In this document: positions 42,616 to 50,252 of the stretch, piece after piece
Position numbering within the stretch: the first letter of the stretch is position 1
Layout of the letters: the number at the start of each line of letters is the position of its first letter
Assembly: GCA_023150875.1 (NCBI GenBank)
Contig: JAKLKC010000003.1
Coordinates: forward strand, 124,001-188,000
From: Myxococcota bacterium
Lineage (GTDB): Bacteria; Myxococcota_A; UBA796; UBA9615; JAKLKC01
Direction: 5' to 3'
Length of the DNA stretch: 64,000 nucleotides
The notes under the pieces: model-generated
Databases searched by the model: none
What the model was told of the DNA's origin: nothing
Seen by the model: the letters and a program-made list of their open reading frames with translations, nothing else
Translations under genes and position numbers: made by a program

Positions 42616-44016
42616 ATGTCCGGAGTTCCCTCTCGAAGCGCCCGGGACCAGCTCGCCCTCCTCCACGGAGCCCTGGCGGGGAGACCCGACTTCGAACGGT
42701 GGAGCCGGGAACACGGCGTTGCCGGTTGGAGGGAGCTCCCCCCCGCGCCCGGCCGCTTTCCCGTGATCAGCGTCTGGAACGCGGCGGCCACCTCCTTCTT
42801 CACCGCGGAGTTCGTTCCGGCGGATCCCGGCGTCCCGGACCCGGACCTCGAGTCCACCCCTTGGACGCGCGCGACGTCCTACCCGAACGTCCGGGTCGTG
42901 GAGCGGAGCCCCTCCACGCCGGACGACGCGCTGGAACGGACGGGGGCACTCCTCCCTTCGGGGGGAGGATTGCGCCGCGTCCTGCCCCGGGTGGACGGCA
43001 GTCCCTCGGGACCGGAGGACCCGGACCTGGAGGGCCTCGCACCCCCTCCCGCCTCGTGGGACGTGTACCAGCCTTCCCGGGAGGGGTGGGTGCGCCTCGG
43101 ATTCGAGCACGAGGACCTCGTCGAGACGGAGGGCATCGGGGGCGTGCTCCTGCCGGAGATGCCGAGCTGCGAGCAACTCTCGGCGCGCTGCAAGCACCCC
43201 GACGACCCGAGGGTCTGGCTCGGAGGCGACGCCCTGGTCCACCCGGACGCCTTGCGGGAGAGGGCCAGGACCATGTTGGCGGCCGTGCAGTCGCCCCCTC
43301 CGCCCGGTCCTCCCGAGGCTCTGAAGAAGATGGTCGAGGCGCTGGTCCGGCTGTTCCACGAGCCCGGCGGACCTTACCGACTCTGCGCCCTCTCCATCGA
43401 CGCGGAGCTGGCCCGGGACGCGACTCCCCTCGGCAAACTCAGCGGGATGGCGGACGGCCCCACCATGCGGAATTACACGTTCTGCGACCTGCTGACCCTG
43501 GAGTGGAGGCAGGGGACCTGCGACGAGTTCGCCATCGTGCTGGTGGGCCTGCTGCGGGCCCTCGGCGTCCCGGCGCGCCTGGTGTTCGCGGAGTACGAGT
43601 GCCGGGGGATCCAGACGTCCCACGCCTTCGCCGAGTACCACGACGGGGAGCGATGGGTCCACGCCGACCCCATCCTGAACCGGGTCGACCGGGCCGGCGA
43701 TTACGCCCACCCGTCCCTGGGGGACGGCGCGTGGAGGGGGACCATGGTGTACCGCCCCTACTGCGCCCGGGACCCCGAGCGGCGCGGGGCGGTCGAACCC
43801 TGGGTAGACATCGGGTTCGTGCCCACCGAGCCCCGGGAGGAGACGGCCTACTCCGGTGGGACCCGCGAGCGCGGCGGGACAGGGGTCACCTCCCCTCGGA
43901 CCCGCCGTCCGCCTCGGGCTCGCCCCCGTCGGCCAGGGCGAGGGCGGCCGCGCCCCGGGCCCGTGGGGCGCGGACCGGGACCCCGGGGGGGAGGTCGGCG
44001 ACGGCGGTGGCGCTGA
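42616..44016 (+). CDS. Transglutaminase-like cysteine-protease-fold protein
   Basis: A 466-residue protein. The transglutaminase-like core near residues 295-355 shows the catalytic order: Cys in QGTCDEFAIVLVGLLRALGVPARLV, His in SHAFAEYHDG and Asp in WVHADPILN. The N-terminal 270 residues are unrecognised. It could cleave or cross-link peptides; no signal peptide is visible, so action may be cytoplasmic. The ATG at 42616 has GGAGGA about five bases upstream; in-frame ATGs at 42565 and 42577 lie in the palindrome. The last 45 residues are Arg/Pro/Gly-rich and overlap the convergent glycosyltransferase gene by 131 bases, so the true end may be earlier in a corrected frame. Confidence 0.75.
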   Translation: MSGVPSRSARDQLALLHGALAGRPDFERWSREHGVAGWRELPPAPGRFPVISVWNAAATSFFTAEFVPADPGVPDPDLESTPWTRATSYPNVRVVERSPSTPDDALERTGALLPSGGGLRRVLPRVDGSPSGPEDPDLEGLAPPPASWDVYQPSREGWVRLGFEHEDLVETEGIGGVLLPEMPSCEQLSARCKHPDDPRVWLGGDALVHPDALRERARTMLAAVQSPPPPGPPEALKKMVEALVRLFHEPGGPYRLCALSIDAELARDATPLGKLSGMADGPTMRNYTFCDLLTLEWRQGTCDEFAIVLVGLLRALGVPARLVFAEYECRGIQTSHAFAEYHDGERWVHADPILNRVDRAGDYAHPSLGDGAWRGTMVYRPYCARDPERRGAVEPWVDIGFVPTEPREETAYSGGTRERGGTGVTSPRTRRPPRARPRRPGRGRPRPGPVGRGPGPRGGGRRRRWR

Positions 44017-44959
44017 CCACGGACCGGATCCGGTAGGGCTGCTTGCCCTGGATCTCGAAGCTCATCCGGATCATCACCTCGGCGATGAGGCCGAAGAAGA
44101 AGCTGTTGAACCCCAGCAACACCAGCACCCCCGCCAGCACCACGAGCGGGTTCTTGTGCATCCAGGTGCCGTACGCGGCCTTCATCCACAGCGCGCCGCC
44201 GGCGGCGACGAAGCCCGCGAAGATGCTGGCGAACCCGGCGTAGCCGAAGAAGTAGATGGGGTTGACGTAGAAGTCGCGGATGAACTTGACGGTGAGCAGG
44301 TCCAGCAGCACCCGGAAGACCCGCCCCAGGCCGTACTTGCTGGTGCCGCGGGTGCGGGGGTGGTGGCGCACCGGCACCTCCACCAGGCGGGCCCCGGCCC
44401 AGGTCACGTAGATGGGGATGAACCGGTGCATCTGCCCGTACAGGGGGATGTCCTGGAGGAACTCCCGCCGGTAGACCTTGAGGGTGCAGCCGTAGTCGTG
44501 GAGCGGCACCTTCGAGACCCGGGAGATCAGCCGGTTCGCCAGGATCGACGGCAGCTTCCTGTCGAGGAAGCGGTCCTGGCGGCTCCTGCGCCAGCCGCAC
44601 ACCAGGTCGTAGCCGTCGTCGAGCTTGCCCAGCATCATGGGGATGTCGGCGGGGTCGTTCTGGAGGTCGGCGTCGATGCTGACCAGCACGTCATGGCGGG
44701 CCAGGCGGAAGCCGGCGCTCATCGCCGCGGTCTGCCCGTAGTTCCGGACGAAGTGGACGACCCGCACCCGGGGGTCCAGGGCGGCGAGGCGGTCCGCCTC
44801 CTCCCCCGATCCGTCGGCGGATCCGTCGTCGATCAGGAGCAGCTCGAAGGGGACCCCCGCGAGCTCCATCGCGTCGGCGATCGCCCGGTGGAGGTGGGGC
44901 AGGTTCTCCACCTCGTCGTACACCGGCACCACGATCGAGATCGCCGGCTTCGCGGCCAA
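43886..44959 (-). CDS. Family 2 glycosyltransferase (dolichol-phosphate-mannose-synthase/GtrB-like)
   Basis: A 357-residue GT2 enzyme: ISIVVPVYDEVENLPHL, IDDGSADGSGEEAD, SIDADLQNDPADIP, then KVYRREFLQ and RTRGTSKYG, the hallmarks of polyprenyl-phosphate glycosyltransferases. Two C-terminal helices follow (PIYFFGYAGFASIFAGFVA and VVLAGVLVLLGFNSFFFGL). It loads a sugar on undecaprenyl phosphate for surface glycan or glycolipid modification. I chose TTG 44959 because GAGGAGG lies eight bases upstream and homology starts right there. An in-frame ATG at 45019 adds 20 residues. Confidence 0.92.
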   Translation of the reverse strand: MAAKPAISIVVPVYDEVENLPHLHRAIADAMELAGVPFELLLIDDGSADGSGEEADRLAALDPRVRVVHFVRNYGQTAAMSAGFRLARHDVLVSIDADLQNDPADIPMMLGKLDDGYDLVCGWRRSRQDRFLDRKLPSILANRLISRVSKVPLHDYGCTLKVYRREFLQDIPLYGQMHRFIPIYVTWAGARLVEVPVRHHPRTRGTSKYGLGRVFRVLLDLLTVKFIRDFYVNPIYFFGYAGFASIFAGFVAAGGALWMKAAYGTWMHKNPLVVLAGVLVLLGFNSFFFGLIAEVMIRMSFEIQGKQPYRIRSVVSATAVADLPPGVPVRAPRARGAAALALADGGEPEADGGSEGR

Positions 44960-45140
44960 TGGGGGTCCTCCTCGCCACTCGGGCGTCCCGGGGGCGCCCT
45001 CGCCGGCAGCATAGCCCATCGCGCCCGACCCCGACAGGAACGGCCTCCGTGGCGGCGGGAGGCGCCCGCCCGCCAGGAAGTTCACCAGAACGATACCGAT
45101 CCGGACGCCGCGCGGGGTGCGCGGAGGGGGCCGGGCGGTC

Positions 45141-45146
45141 TAGAAT
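45141..45146 (+). promoter_or_regulatory. Candidate -10 element TAGAAT upstream of the ompA-like gene
   Basis: GTCTAGAATCCCCGG starts at 45138; TAGAAT matches the sigma-70 -10 consensus at four of six positions and lies 23 bases before the start codon. The same C-rich extension follows the rlpA element at 11946. No clear -35. Confidence 0.4.
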
Positions 45147-45169
45147 CCCCGGACCTCGTGGAGCCGACG

Positions 45170-46231
45170 ATGCACCTGCCGCCCGTCCGCCTCCCTCCCC
45201 TCGCCCTGGCGCTCGGCGCCGCGGTGGGCCTGCTGTCCGCGCCGGCCGCGGTCCGCGCGGGGGGAGGCGCCTTCCTCACCATCCAGTCCGACACCGTCAC
45301 CCTCCCGGGGGAGCAGCCCGTCCTGGTGATGGTGCCCGAGGACGACGTCGCCCGGGTCGAGGTGCGCCTCGTGCGCGGCGACGGGGTGGTCAAGACCCTC
45401 ACCGCCCAGAACATCCCCGGGGGGAGCGAGAAGTCCTTCACCTGGGCGCAGCCCGAGGGGCGCTTCGAGTACGCGGTGACCGCCAAGGCCACCTTCCGCG
45501 ACCGGACGACCTGGGAGGGGGAGGACTCCTACACCATCACCGCCGCCACCCTGCTCAAGGGGGACATCCCCGTCGAGACCGTGGACCCCTCCGCCCGCTC
45601 CTTCGAGATCCGCACGTCCCGGCCGGCGAGCCGGGTGGACGTGTCGGTGGTGGGCGAGGACCTCTCCGAGGTCGCCAAGGCCACCGTGCCCCTTCCGGGG
45701 CAGAAGGGCACGCCCCAGACCGTCACCTGGCCCGAGACGGAAGCCCGGGTGTTCAAGGTGATTGCCCGCGCCTACGACGAGTGGGGCTTCTGGACCGAGG
45801 CGGAGATCAACCTCTGGAGCCTGGAGATCCCCCACGAGGAGGTCGTCTTCCCGACGAACTCCTACCAGGTCCTGGCAGACGAGGCGCCCAAGCTGGACCG
45901 CGCCTACCGGCTCATCGACGAGGCCGTGGTCAAGTACGGCGACCTGGTGCAGGTCCGCCTGTTCATCGCCGGCTACACCGACACCGTCGGGGATCCCGGC
46001 AGCAACCAGGGCCTCAGCGAGAACCGCGCCCGGTCCATCGCCTCGTACTTCCGGACCAAGGGGTTCAAGTTCCCCATCTTCTTCCAGGGCTTCGGGGAGA
46101 GCGTGCTGGCTGTGCCCACGGACGACGGCGTCGACATGCACGCGAACCGCCGCGCCCTCTACGTGCTCGCCGCCTCGTTCCCCGGACGCACCAAGGACCT
46201 GCCCCGGGCGAACTGGAAGCGGCTGCCTTGA
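45170..46231 (+). CDS. OmpA-family peptidoglycan-associated protein
   Basis: A 353-residue secreted protein: signal peptide (ALALGAAVGLLSAPAAVRA), two or more beta-sandwich-like regions, and a C-terminal OmpA domain (about 225-335) with VRLFIAGYTDTVGDPGSNQGLS and ENRARSIASYF. The Asp and Arg that bind diaminopimelate in OmpA domains lie in these segments. It should tether the outer membrane or a periplasmic complex to peptidoglycan. The stop overlaps the start of the thioredoxin-like gene (TTGA), implying a functional pair. Confidence 0.9.
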   Translation: MHLPPVRLPPLALALGAAVGLLSAPAAVRAGGGAFLTIQSDTVTLPGEQPVLVMVPEDDVARVEVRLVRGDGVVKTLTAQNIPGGSEKSFTWAQPEGRFEYAVTAKATFRDRTTWEGEDSYTITAATLLKGDIPVETVDPSARSFEIRTSRPASRVDVSVVGEDLSEVAKATVPLPGQKGTPQTVTWPETEARVFKVIARAYDEWGFWTEAEINLWSLEIPHEEVVFPTNSYQVLADEAPKLDRAYRLIDEAVVKYGDLVQVRLFIAGYTDTVGDPGSNQGLSENRARSIASYFRTKGFKFPIFFQGFGESVLAVPTDDGVDMHANRRALYVLAASFPGRTKDLPRANWKRLP

Positions 46232-46806
46232 GGGAGTCCCCCGATGGGGCGGGGGGGCCGATCCGCAGCCCCGCGCTCCCGGACCGGGACCGGGGCCGGA
46301 GGCTCTCCCGCCTGTCCTGGCTGTGGGTGGCGGTCGCGGCGGCGCTGGCCTTCTGGATCGGTGGGCCGGAGCCCCCCCTCCTGGAGACGGCCGAGTCGGT
46401 GCCCGCCCCCAAGCTGGAGGCGAGGGTCCTGGGGGAGGGCCACCTGTCCCTGGAGGACCTCCGGGGGAAGGTGGTGGTGGTGAACTTCTGGGCGACCTGG
46501 TGCCCCCCCTGCCGGAAGGAGGTCCCGGAGCTGGCCGCCTTCGCCACCTCCCACCCCGACGTGCCCCTGCTGGGGGTGGCGGTCAGCAGCGGGGACGACG
46601 GCAAGGTCAAGGCGACCGCCCGGGCCCTCGGCATCAACTACCGGGTGCTCATGGGCACCCGCGCCGTCTCCGACGCCTGGCGGGTCTCCTCGATCCCCGT
46701 CACTTACGTGGTGGACCCCCGGGGCCGCGTCGTGCAGGGGTGGCAGGGCCCGGTGACCGCCGACGACCTCGCCCGGGCGGTGGCGCGGGTGCGGGAACGG
46801 GGTTGA
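46228..46806 (+). CDS. TlpA/ResA-like membrane-anchored thiol-disulfide oxidoreductase
   Basis: A 192-residue protein: short Arg-rich cytoplasmic leader, one membrane helix (WLWVAVAAALAFWIGG), then a thioredoxin fold with W91-C-P-P-C95, LLGVAVSSGD and the cis-proline SSIPVTYVVDPRG. Such proteins keep periplasmic cysteines reduced for cytochrome c maturation or other envelope assembly. Start is TTG at 46228, overlapping the ompA-like stop (TTGA), which strongly supports translational coupling; its partner may have few cysteines, so its substrate is probably elsewhere. Confidence 0.9.
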   Translation: MRESPDGAGGPIRSPALPDRDRGRRLSRLSWLWVAVAAALAFWIGGPEPPLLETAESVPAPKLEARVLGEGHLSLEDLRGKVVVVNFWATWCPPCRKEVPELAAFATSHPDVPLLGVAVSSGDDGKVKATARALGINYRVLMGTRAVSDAWRVSSIPVTYVVDPRGRVVQGWQGPVTADDLARAVARVRERG

Positions 46807-46850
46807 CCCGGGCCGAGCGCCCTTCCGCCCCACCGGGCCGCTCCTCGCCC

Positions 46851-47240
46851 CTACTTCCCATCATCCGTGGCCGTCGGGACTCCACGGACCCGCCCCCGGG
46901 CCAGCGCGTCCGCCACCCCCTCCCGCCGGGCCCGCGCCGTCGCCGCGATCTGGAGGCGGCCGACCAGGTGGATCCAGTCGGGGACCTCGTCCCGCGGGAG
47001 GAGGGGCACCACCCCCAGGAAGACCCGCGCCAGGGCCGACAGGTCCTCGGCGTCCAGCCGGCGGCCCCGCTGGAGACGGTTGCGGAGCCGGGTGGCGTCC
47101 TCCATCCCGGCCACCGCCGCCTGCCCGTCGGGGCGCCCCACCGCCTCCCCGACCTCGCCGACGGTCACCCCCCGCAGCAGCGCCCAGGCGTGTTCGAGGC
47201 GCGCCAGGGTCTCGTCGCGGCTGGGCGGGGCGGTGGGCAC
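46851..47240 (-). CDS. Small helical protein of unknown function
   Basis: A 129-residue, charged, helical protein (TLARLEHAWALLRGVTVGEV, DATRLRNRLQRGRRLDAEDL, RVFLGVVPLLPRDEVPDWI). No family recognised. GTG start at 47240. Its 5' side faces the inverted repeat at 47271-47298 and is read divergently from the Uma2 gene. Coding is supported by frame composition only; an overlapping frame from 47424 is much more Arg/Pro-rich and rejected. Confidence 0.55.
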   Translation of the reverse strand: MPTAPPSRDETLARLEHAWALLRGVTVGEVGEAVGRPDGQAAVAGMEDATRLRNRLQRGRRLDAEDLSALARVFLGVVPLLPRDEVPDWIHLVGRLQIAATARARREGVADALARGRVRGVPTATDDGK

Positions 47241-47270
47241 GGCGGATCCCGGTGGGGTCGAGCGGGCTCG

Positions 47271-47298
47271 TCCGTATGTATCTCGTTCGCCATACGGA
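47271..47298. promoter_or_regulatory. Dyad TCCGTATG-N12-CATACGGA, probable operator
   Basis: Perfect 8-base arms at 47271-47278 and 47291-47298 sit in an unusually AT-richer patch (TATGTATCTCG) between divergent genes. On the minus strand it covers the -31 to -58 region of the 129-residue gene. Size and spacing suit a dimeric helix-turn-helix repressor. Confidence 0.6.
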
Positions 47299-47444
47299 TG
47301 TCAACCACTCCCGGGGGCGACCCCCTGGATTCGCACCCCGCGCGCCGCGCCTCCGCGGGGTCCGGGTGGCCGGGGAGAGCGCGGAGGTGCGATATTGATC
47401 CGGTGCGCCGCGGCCCGCCCCCACGCCGGCCGCCAGGATCCCCG

Positions 47445-48026
47445 ATGTCCGTCGCCCGCAAGACCCGCTTCACCGAGGCCGAGTACCTGGCCCTCGCCGG
47501 CGCGAGCGAGGAGAAGCTGGAGTTCGTGGGTGGCGAGGTGTTCTCGATGGCGGGGGGGACGCCCCGGCACAACCAGATCGCCACCAACGTGGCGGGGGCC
47601 CTCTGGGGGGCGCTGCGGCGCGGCCCCTGCGTCCCCTACAACTCCGACCAGCGCGTGCACGTCGTCGAGACGGGGCTCTGGGCCTACCCCGACGTCACGT
47701 TGGTGTGCGGAGCGCCCCGCCCGAGCCCGGTCCACGCCGACTCCGTCGTCAACCCGACGCTGATCATCGAGGTGCTGAGTCCCGGCACCGAGCACTACGA
47801 CCGGCACGAGAAGGCCGCCCACTACCGCCGGATCCCCGAGCTGCGGGACTACGTCCTGGTCGCCCAGGACCGCCGCCGCGTCGAGCACTTCCACCGCATC
47901 GACGCCGAGCGCTGGGAGTTCCGGGAGTACGAGGGCTCCGGGATCGTCCCCCTGACCGCCGTCGGCGCCTCGCTGCCCCTGGACGACGTCTACGACCGGG
48001 TCGACCTGGCGGCACCGGCGAGGTAG
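47445..48026 (+). CDS. Uma2-family (DUF820) PD-(D/E)XK endonuclease-like protein
   Basis: A 193-residue Uma2 protein. Family features: RFTEAEYLALAG, EKLEFVGGEVFSMAG, YPDVTLVCG, LIIEVLSPGTEHYDR and KAAHYRRIPELRDYVLV. The PD-(D/E)XK residues fall at the Asp of YPDV, the Glu of IIEV and the Lys of EKAAHY. The family is abundant in cyanobacteria and other genome-plastic bacteria, but its cellular role is unclear. ATG with AGGA seven bases upstream. Stand-alone gene; a possible link to the divergent dyad is only positional. Confidence 0.92.
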   Translation: MSVARKTRFTEAEYLALAGASEEKLEFVGGEVFSMAGGTPRHNQIATNVAGALWGALRRGPCVPYNSDQRVHVVETGLWAYPDVTLVCGAPRPSPVHADSVVNPTLIIEVLSPGTEHYDRHEKAAHYRRIPELRDYVLVAQDRRRVEHFHRIDAERWEFREYEGSGIVPLTAVGASLPLDDVYDRVDLAAPAR

Positions 48027-48082
48027 CTCCGGCGGGAGCGCCGACCCCCGGGCCATCCCGAGGGCCGGCACCCACCGCGCCC

Positions 48083-50155
48083 CTACCGCTTCCCGAGGAT
48101 CACGGTCTGGATGGGCTCGTCGGGATCCTCCACGTCGGCGGCGACGACGCCCCTCTCGGCGACGGCGTACAGCACGTCCTCGATGAACACCGTGCGGCGG
48201 ATCCGCTCGTCGACGGCCGACGACCGGCCGCCACGATCCCGCCGCTCGCGCTTCGACAGGACGGCCCCGGCGTCGAGCCTCCCGGCCAGGGACAGGCCCC
48301 GCCGGACGTCCACGTCGTACACGTGCAGCCCGTTGAACGCCTCGCCGTCGACCCCGTGGGAGATCACCGGGACCGCCAGCACCCCCTCGGGGGCCCAGTA
48401 GGCGAAGGCGTGGTGCTCGTAGAGGGCCTCGCTCATCCCCTCCCCCGCCTCGATCATCGTCCGGTCCACCAGCTCGGGCCGGTCGATGTCCGACACGTCG
48501 AAGAGGGAGATCTGCATGCCCTCGGTGCGGTTGGAGGCGGGGTCCACCTCCATGCCCACCGCCAGCAGGTGGTCGTCGCCGACGGGGTGCAGGTAGGTGG
48601 AGTAGCCCGTCACCTTCAGCTCGCCGCCCACCCGGGGGTCCCGCGGGTCCGAGAGGTCCAGGGCGAAGAGGGGGTCGACCCGCTCGAAGGTGACCACGTA
48701 GCCCCTCGGGCCCATGAAGCGAACGGCGTACAGCGCCTCCCCGGGGGCGATGTCCTGGATGGCGCCCAGGGTCCGAAGCCGGTCCCCGCTGGGGCGCAGC
48801 ACCGTCACCCGGCTGGTGAGCTTGCCCCCCCGAGTGGTCAGGTCGGTGGTGGCGACCCGCAGGTCCCCCTCCCACTCCCCGAGGGAGAACGAGTCCACCA
48901 GGCGGCCGGGCACCCGCCCGCTGGCGACGTAGGCCGGGCCCAGCTCGGGGTCCAGGTCCGCCACCTGGAAGGCGTGGAGGTCCGTCGCCGGGGACGCGGC
49001 GGGCGCGATCCGGAGGTCCGGCGCGTCGGGCCTCCCCCGGCGACCGGGGCGGGCCAGGGGGACGGGGACCGCCTCCAGGGGCGCCGCCCCCGCCAGCACC
49101 AGGGAGTCGGTGGAGGCGTAGACGGTGTCCACCTGGGCCCAGAGTCCCTGCACCAGGGGCTCGGCCTCGGGATCCCCGAGGTCCACGGCGACGACCAGCG
49201 TCAGCGGCGGCGCCGGGGCCGACTCGGGCAGGTTCACGTCGCGCCAGACGGCGTCGCACTCCACCGCGGGACCGACCTCCACCCGCCCCCCCTCGTCCTC
49301 CAGGGACAGGGTGGGCATCCAGTCCACGAACGACGACATCATCACGCGGAATCGGTGCTGGATCTCGGGGTCCAGCCGGGAGAGGTCCCGGGTGATCTCC
49401 GGGTCCAGGGCGGGCGGCGACACCTGCCAGCGGGACGCCAGCACCAGGGTGTCCCCCACCAGGCGGGAGTCGACGAAGTCACCGCCGATGGCGATCCGGC
49501 GCTGGAAGCGGGGCTCGTCCTCCCCCCGCAGCGCGTAGAGGTCCAGGGCGATCCCCTGCCGGGAGGGCTCCACCCCTCGCCCGCCGTGGCCCCGCGCCCC
49601 GGCGCCGGGCGGCTCCGCCACGCGGCTCAGCACCGCCGCCTCGTCCCCGCGCACGTACAGCCCGATGGGATCCCCCGGCAGGTCCACCCGGGCGACCTCC
49701 TCCATCCGCTCGGGGGGCCAGGCCCGGACCAGCACCAGCTCGTTCCCGCTGAGCACGTACAGGATCTCCCCGTCGTTCTCCACCACGTCGGGCTCGTCCA
49801 CCCCCTCCTCCTGGACGTTGGTCTCCGAGGCGCGGGCGGCCCCGGAGCCGGCGCCGTCGGCGGCGGCCTCGGCGGCCAACCCGGTGGCCGGCCCTCCCCG
49901 CAGGACCAGCGGGCCGGGCCCCCCGCGCCACGACGGCTCCCTCAGGGCCGCGCCCCGGAAGGCGGCCTCCATCGCCCGGCAGTCCCGGAACCGCTCCAGC
50001 CGGGGCCCGTCGTCCCGGCGCCGCTCCTCCCTCGCCGCCGGCCTCTCCCTCTCCCCCCGATCCCGCACTCCGCGGGCGTCGGCGGGGCCCGGCGGGGCCA
50101 CGATCCCGATGGCGGCCACCCACGCGAGCCACCCCACCCTCGACCTTCCGTCCAT
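48083..50155 (-). CDS. Secreted beta-propeller domain protein (Beta_propel, PF09826-like)
   Basis: A 690-residue protein with an N-terminal signal-like helix (WLAWVAAIGIVAPPGPADA). The propeller region contains TNVQEEGVDEPDVVENDGEI, a strong signature of the archaeal/bacterial secreted beta-propeller family, then GRLVDSFSLGEWEGDLRVAT, VTFERVDPLFALDLSDP and HPVGDDHLLAVGMEVD. Roles in this family are mostly unknown. The ATG at 50155 has GGAGG five bases upstream. It precedes no other gene in an obvious operon; a TolB-like gene lies 97 bases upstream on the same strand. Confidence 0.9.
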   Translation of the reverse strand: MDGRSRVGWLAWVAAIGIVAPPGPADARGVRDRGERERPAAREERRRDDGPRLERFRDCRAMEAAFRGAALREPSWRGGPGPLVLRGGPATGLAAEAAADGAGSGAARASETNVQEEGVDEPDVVENDGEILYVLSGNELVLVRAWPPERMEEVARVDLPGDPIGLYVRGDEAAVLSRVAEPPGAGARGHGGRGVEPSRQGIALDLYALRGEDEPRFQRRIAIGGDFVDSRLVGDTLVLASRWQVSPPALDPEITRDLSRLDPEIQHRFRVMMSSFVDWMPTLSLEDEGGRVEVGPAVECDAVWRDVNLPESAPAPPLTLVVAVDLGDPEAEPLVQGLWAQVDTVYASTDSLVLAGAAPLEAVPVPLARPGRRGRPDAPDLRIAPAASPATDLHAFQVADLDPELGPAYVASGRVPGRLVDSFSLGEWEGDLRVATTDLTTRGGKLTSRVTVLRPSGDRLRTLGAIQDIAPGEALYAVRFMGPRGYVVTFERVDPLFALDLSDPRDPRVGGELKVTGYSTYLHPVGDDHLLAVGMEVDPASNRTEGMQISLFDVSDIDRPELVDRTMIEAGEGMSEALYEHHAFAYWAPEGVLAVPVISHGVDGEAFNGLHVYDVDVRRGLSLAGRLDAGAVLSKRERRDRGGRSSAVDERIRRTVFIEDVLYAVAERGVVAADVEDPDEPIQTVILGKR

Positions 50156-50252
50156 GGAAACCTCCCGGCAGTCCTTGCCATGGGGGAGGCGGGGCGGATC
50201 CCTCCCCGCCCGCGCTCCCCTGCCCGGTCCCCGCAGCAAGGGGCGTACCTCG

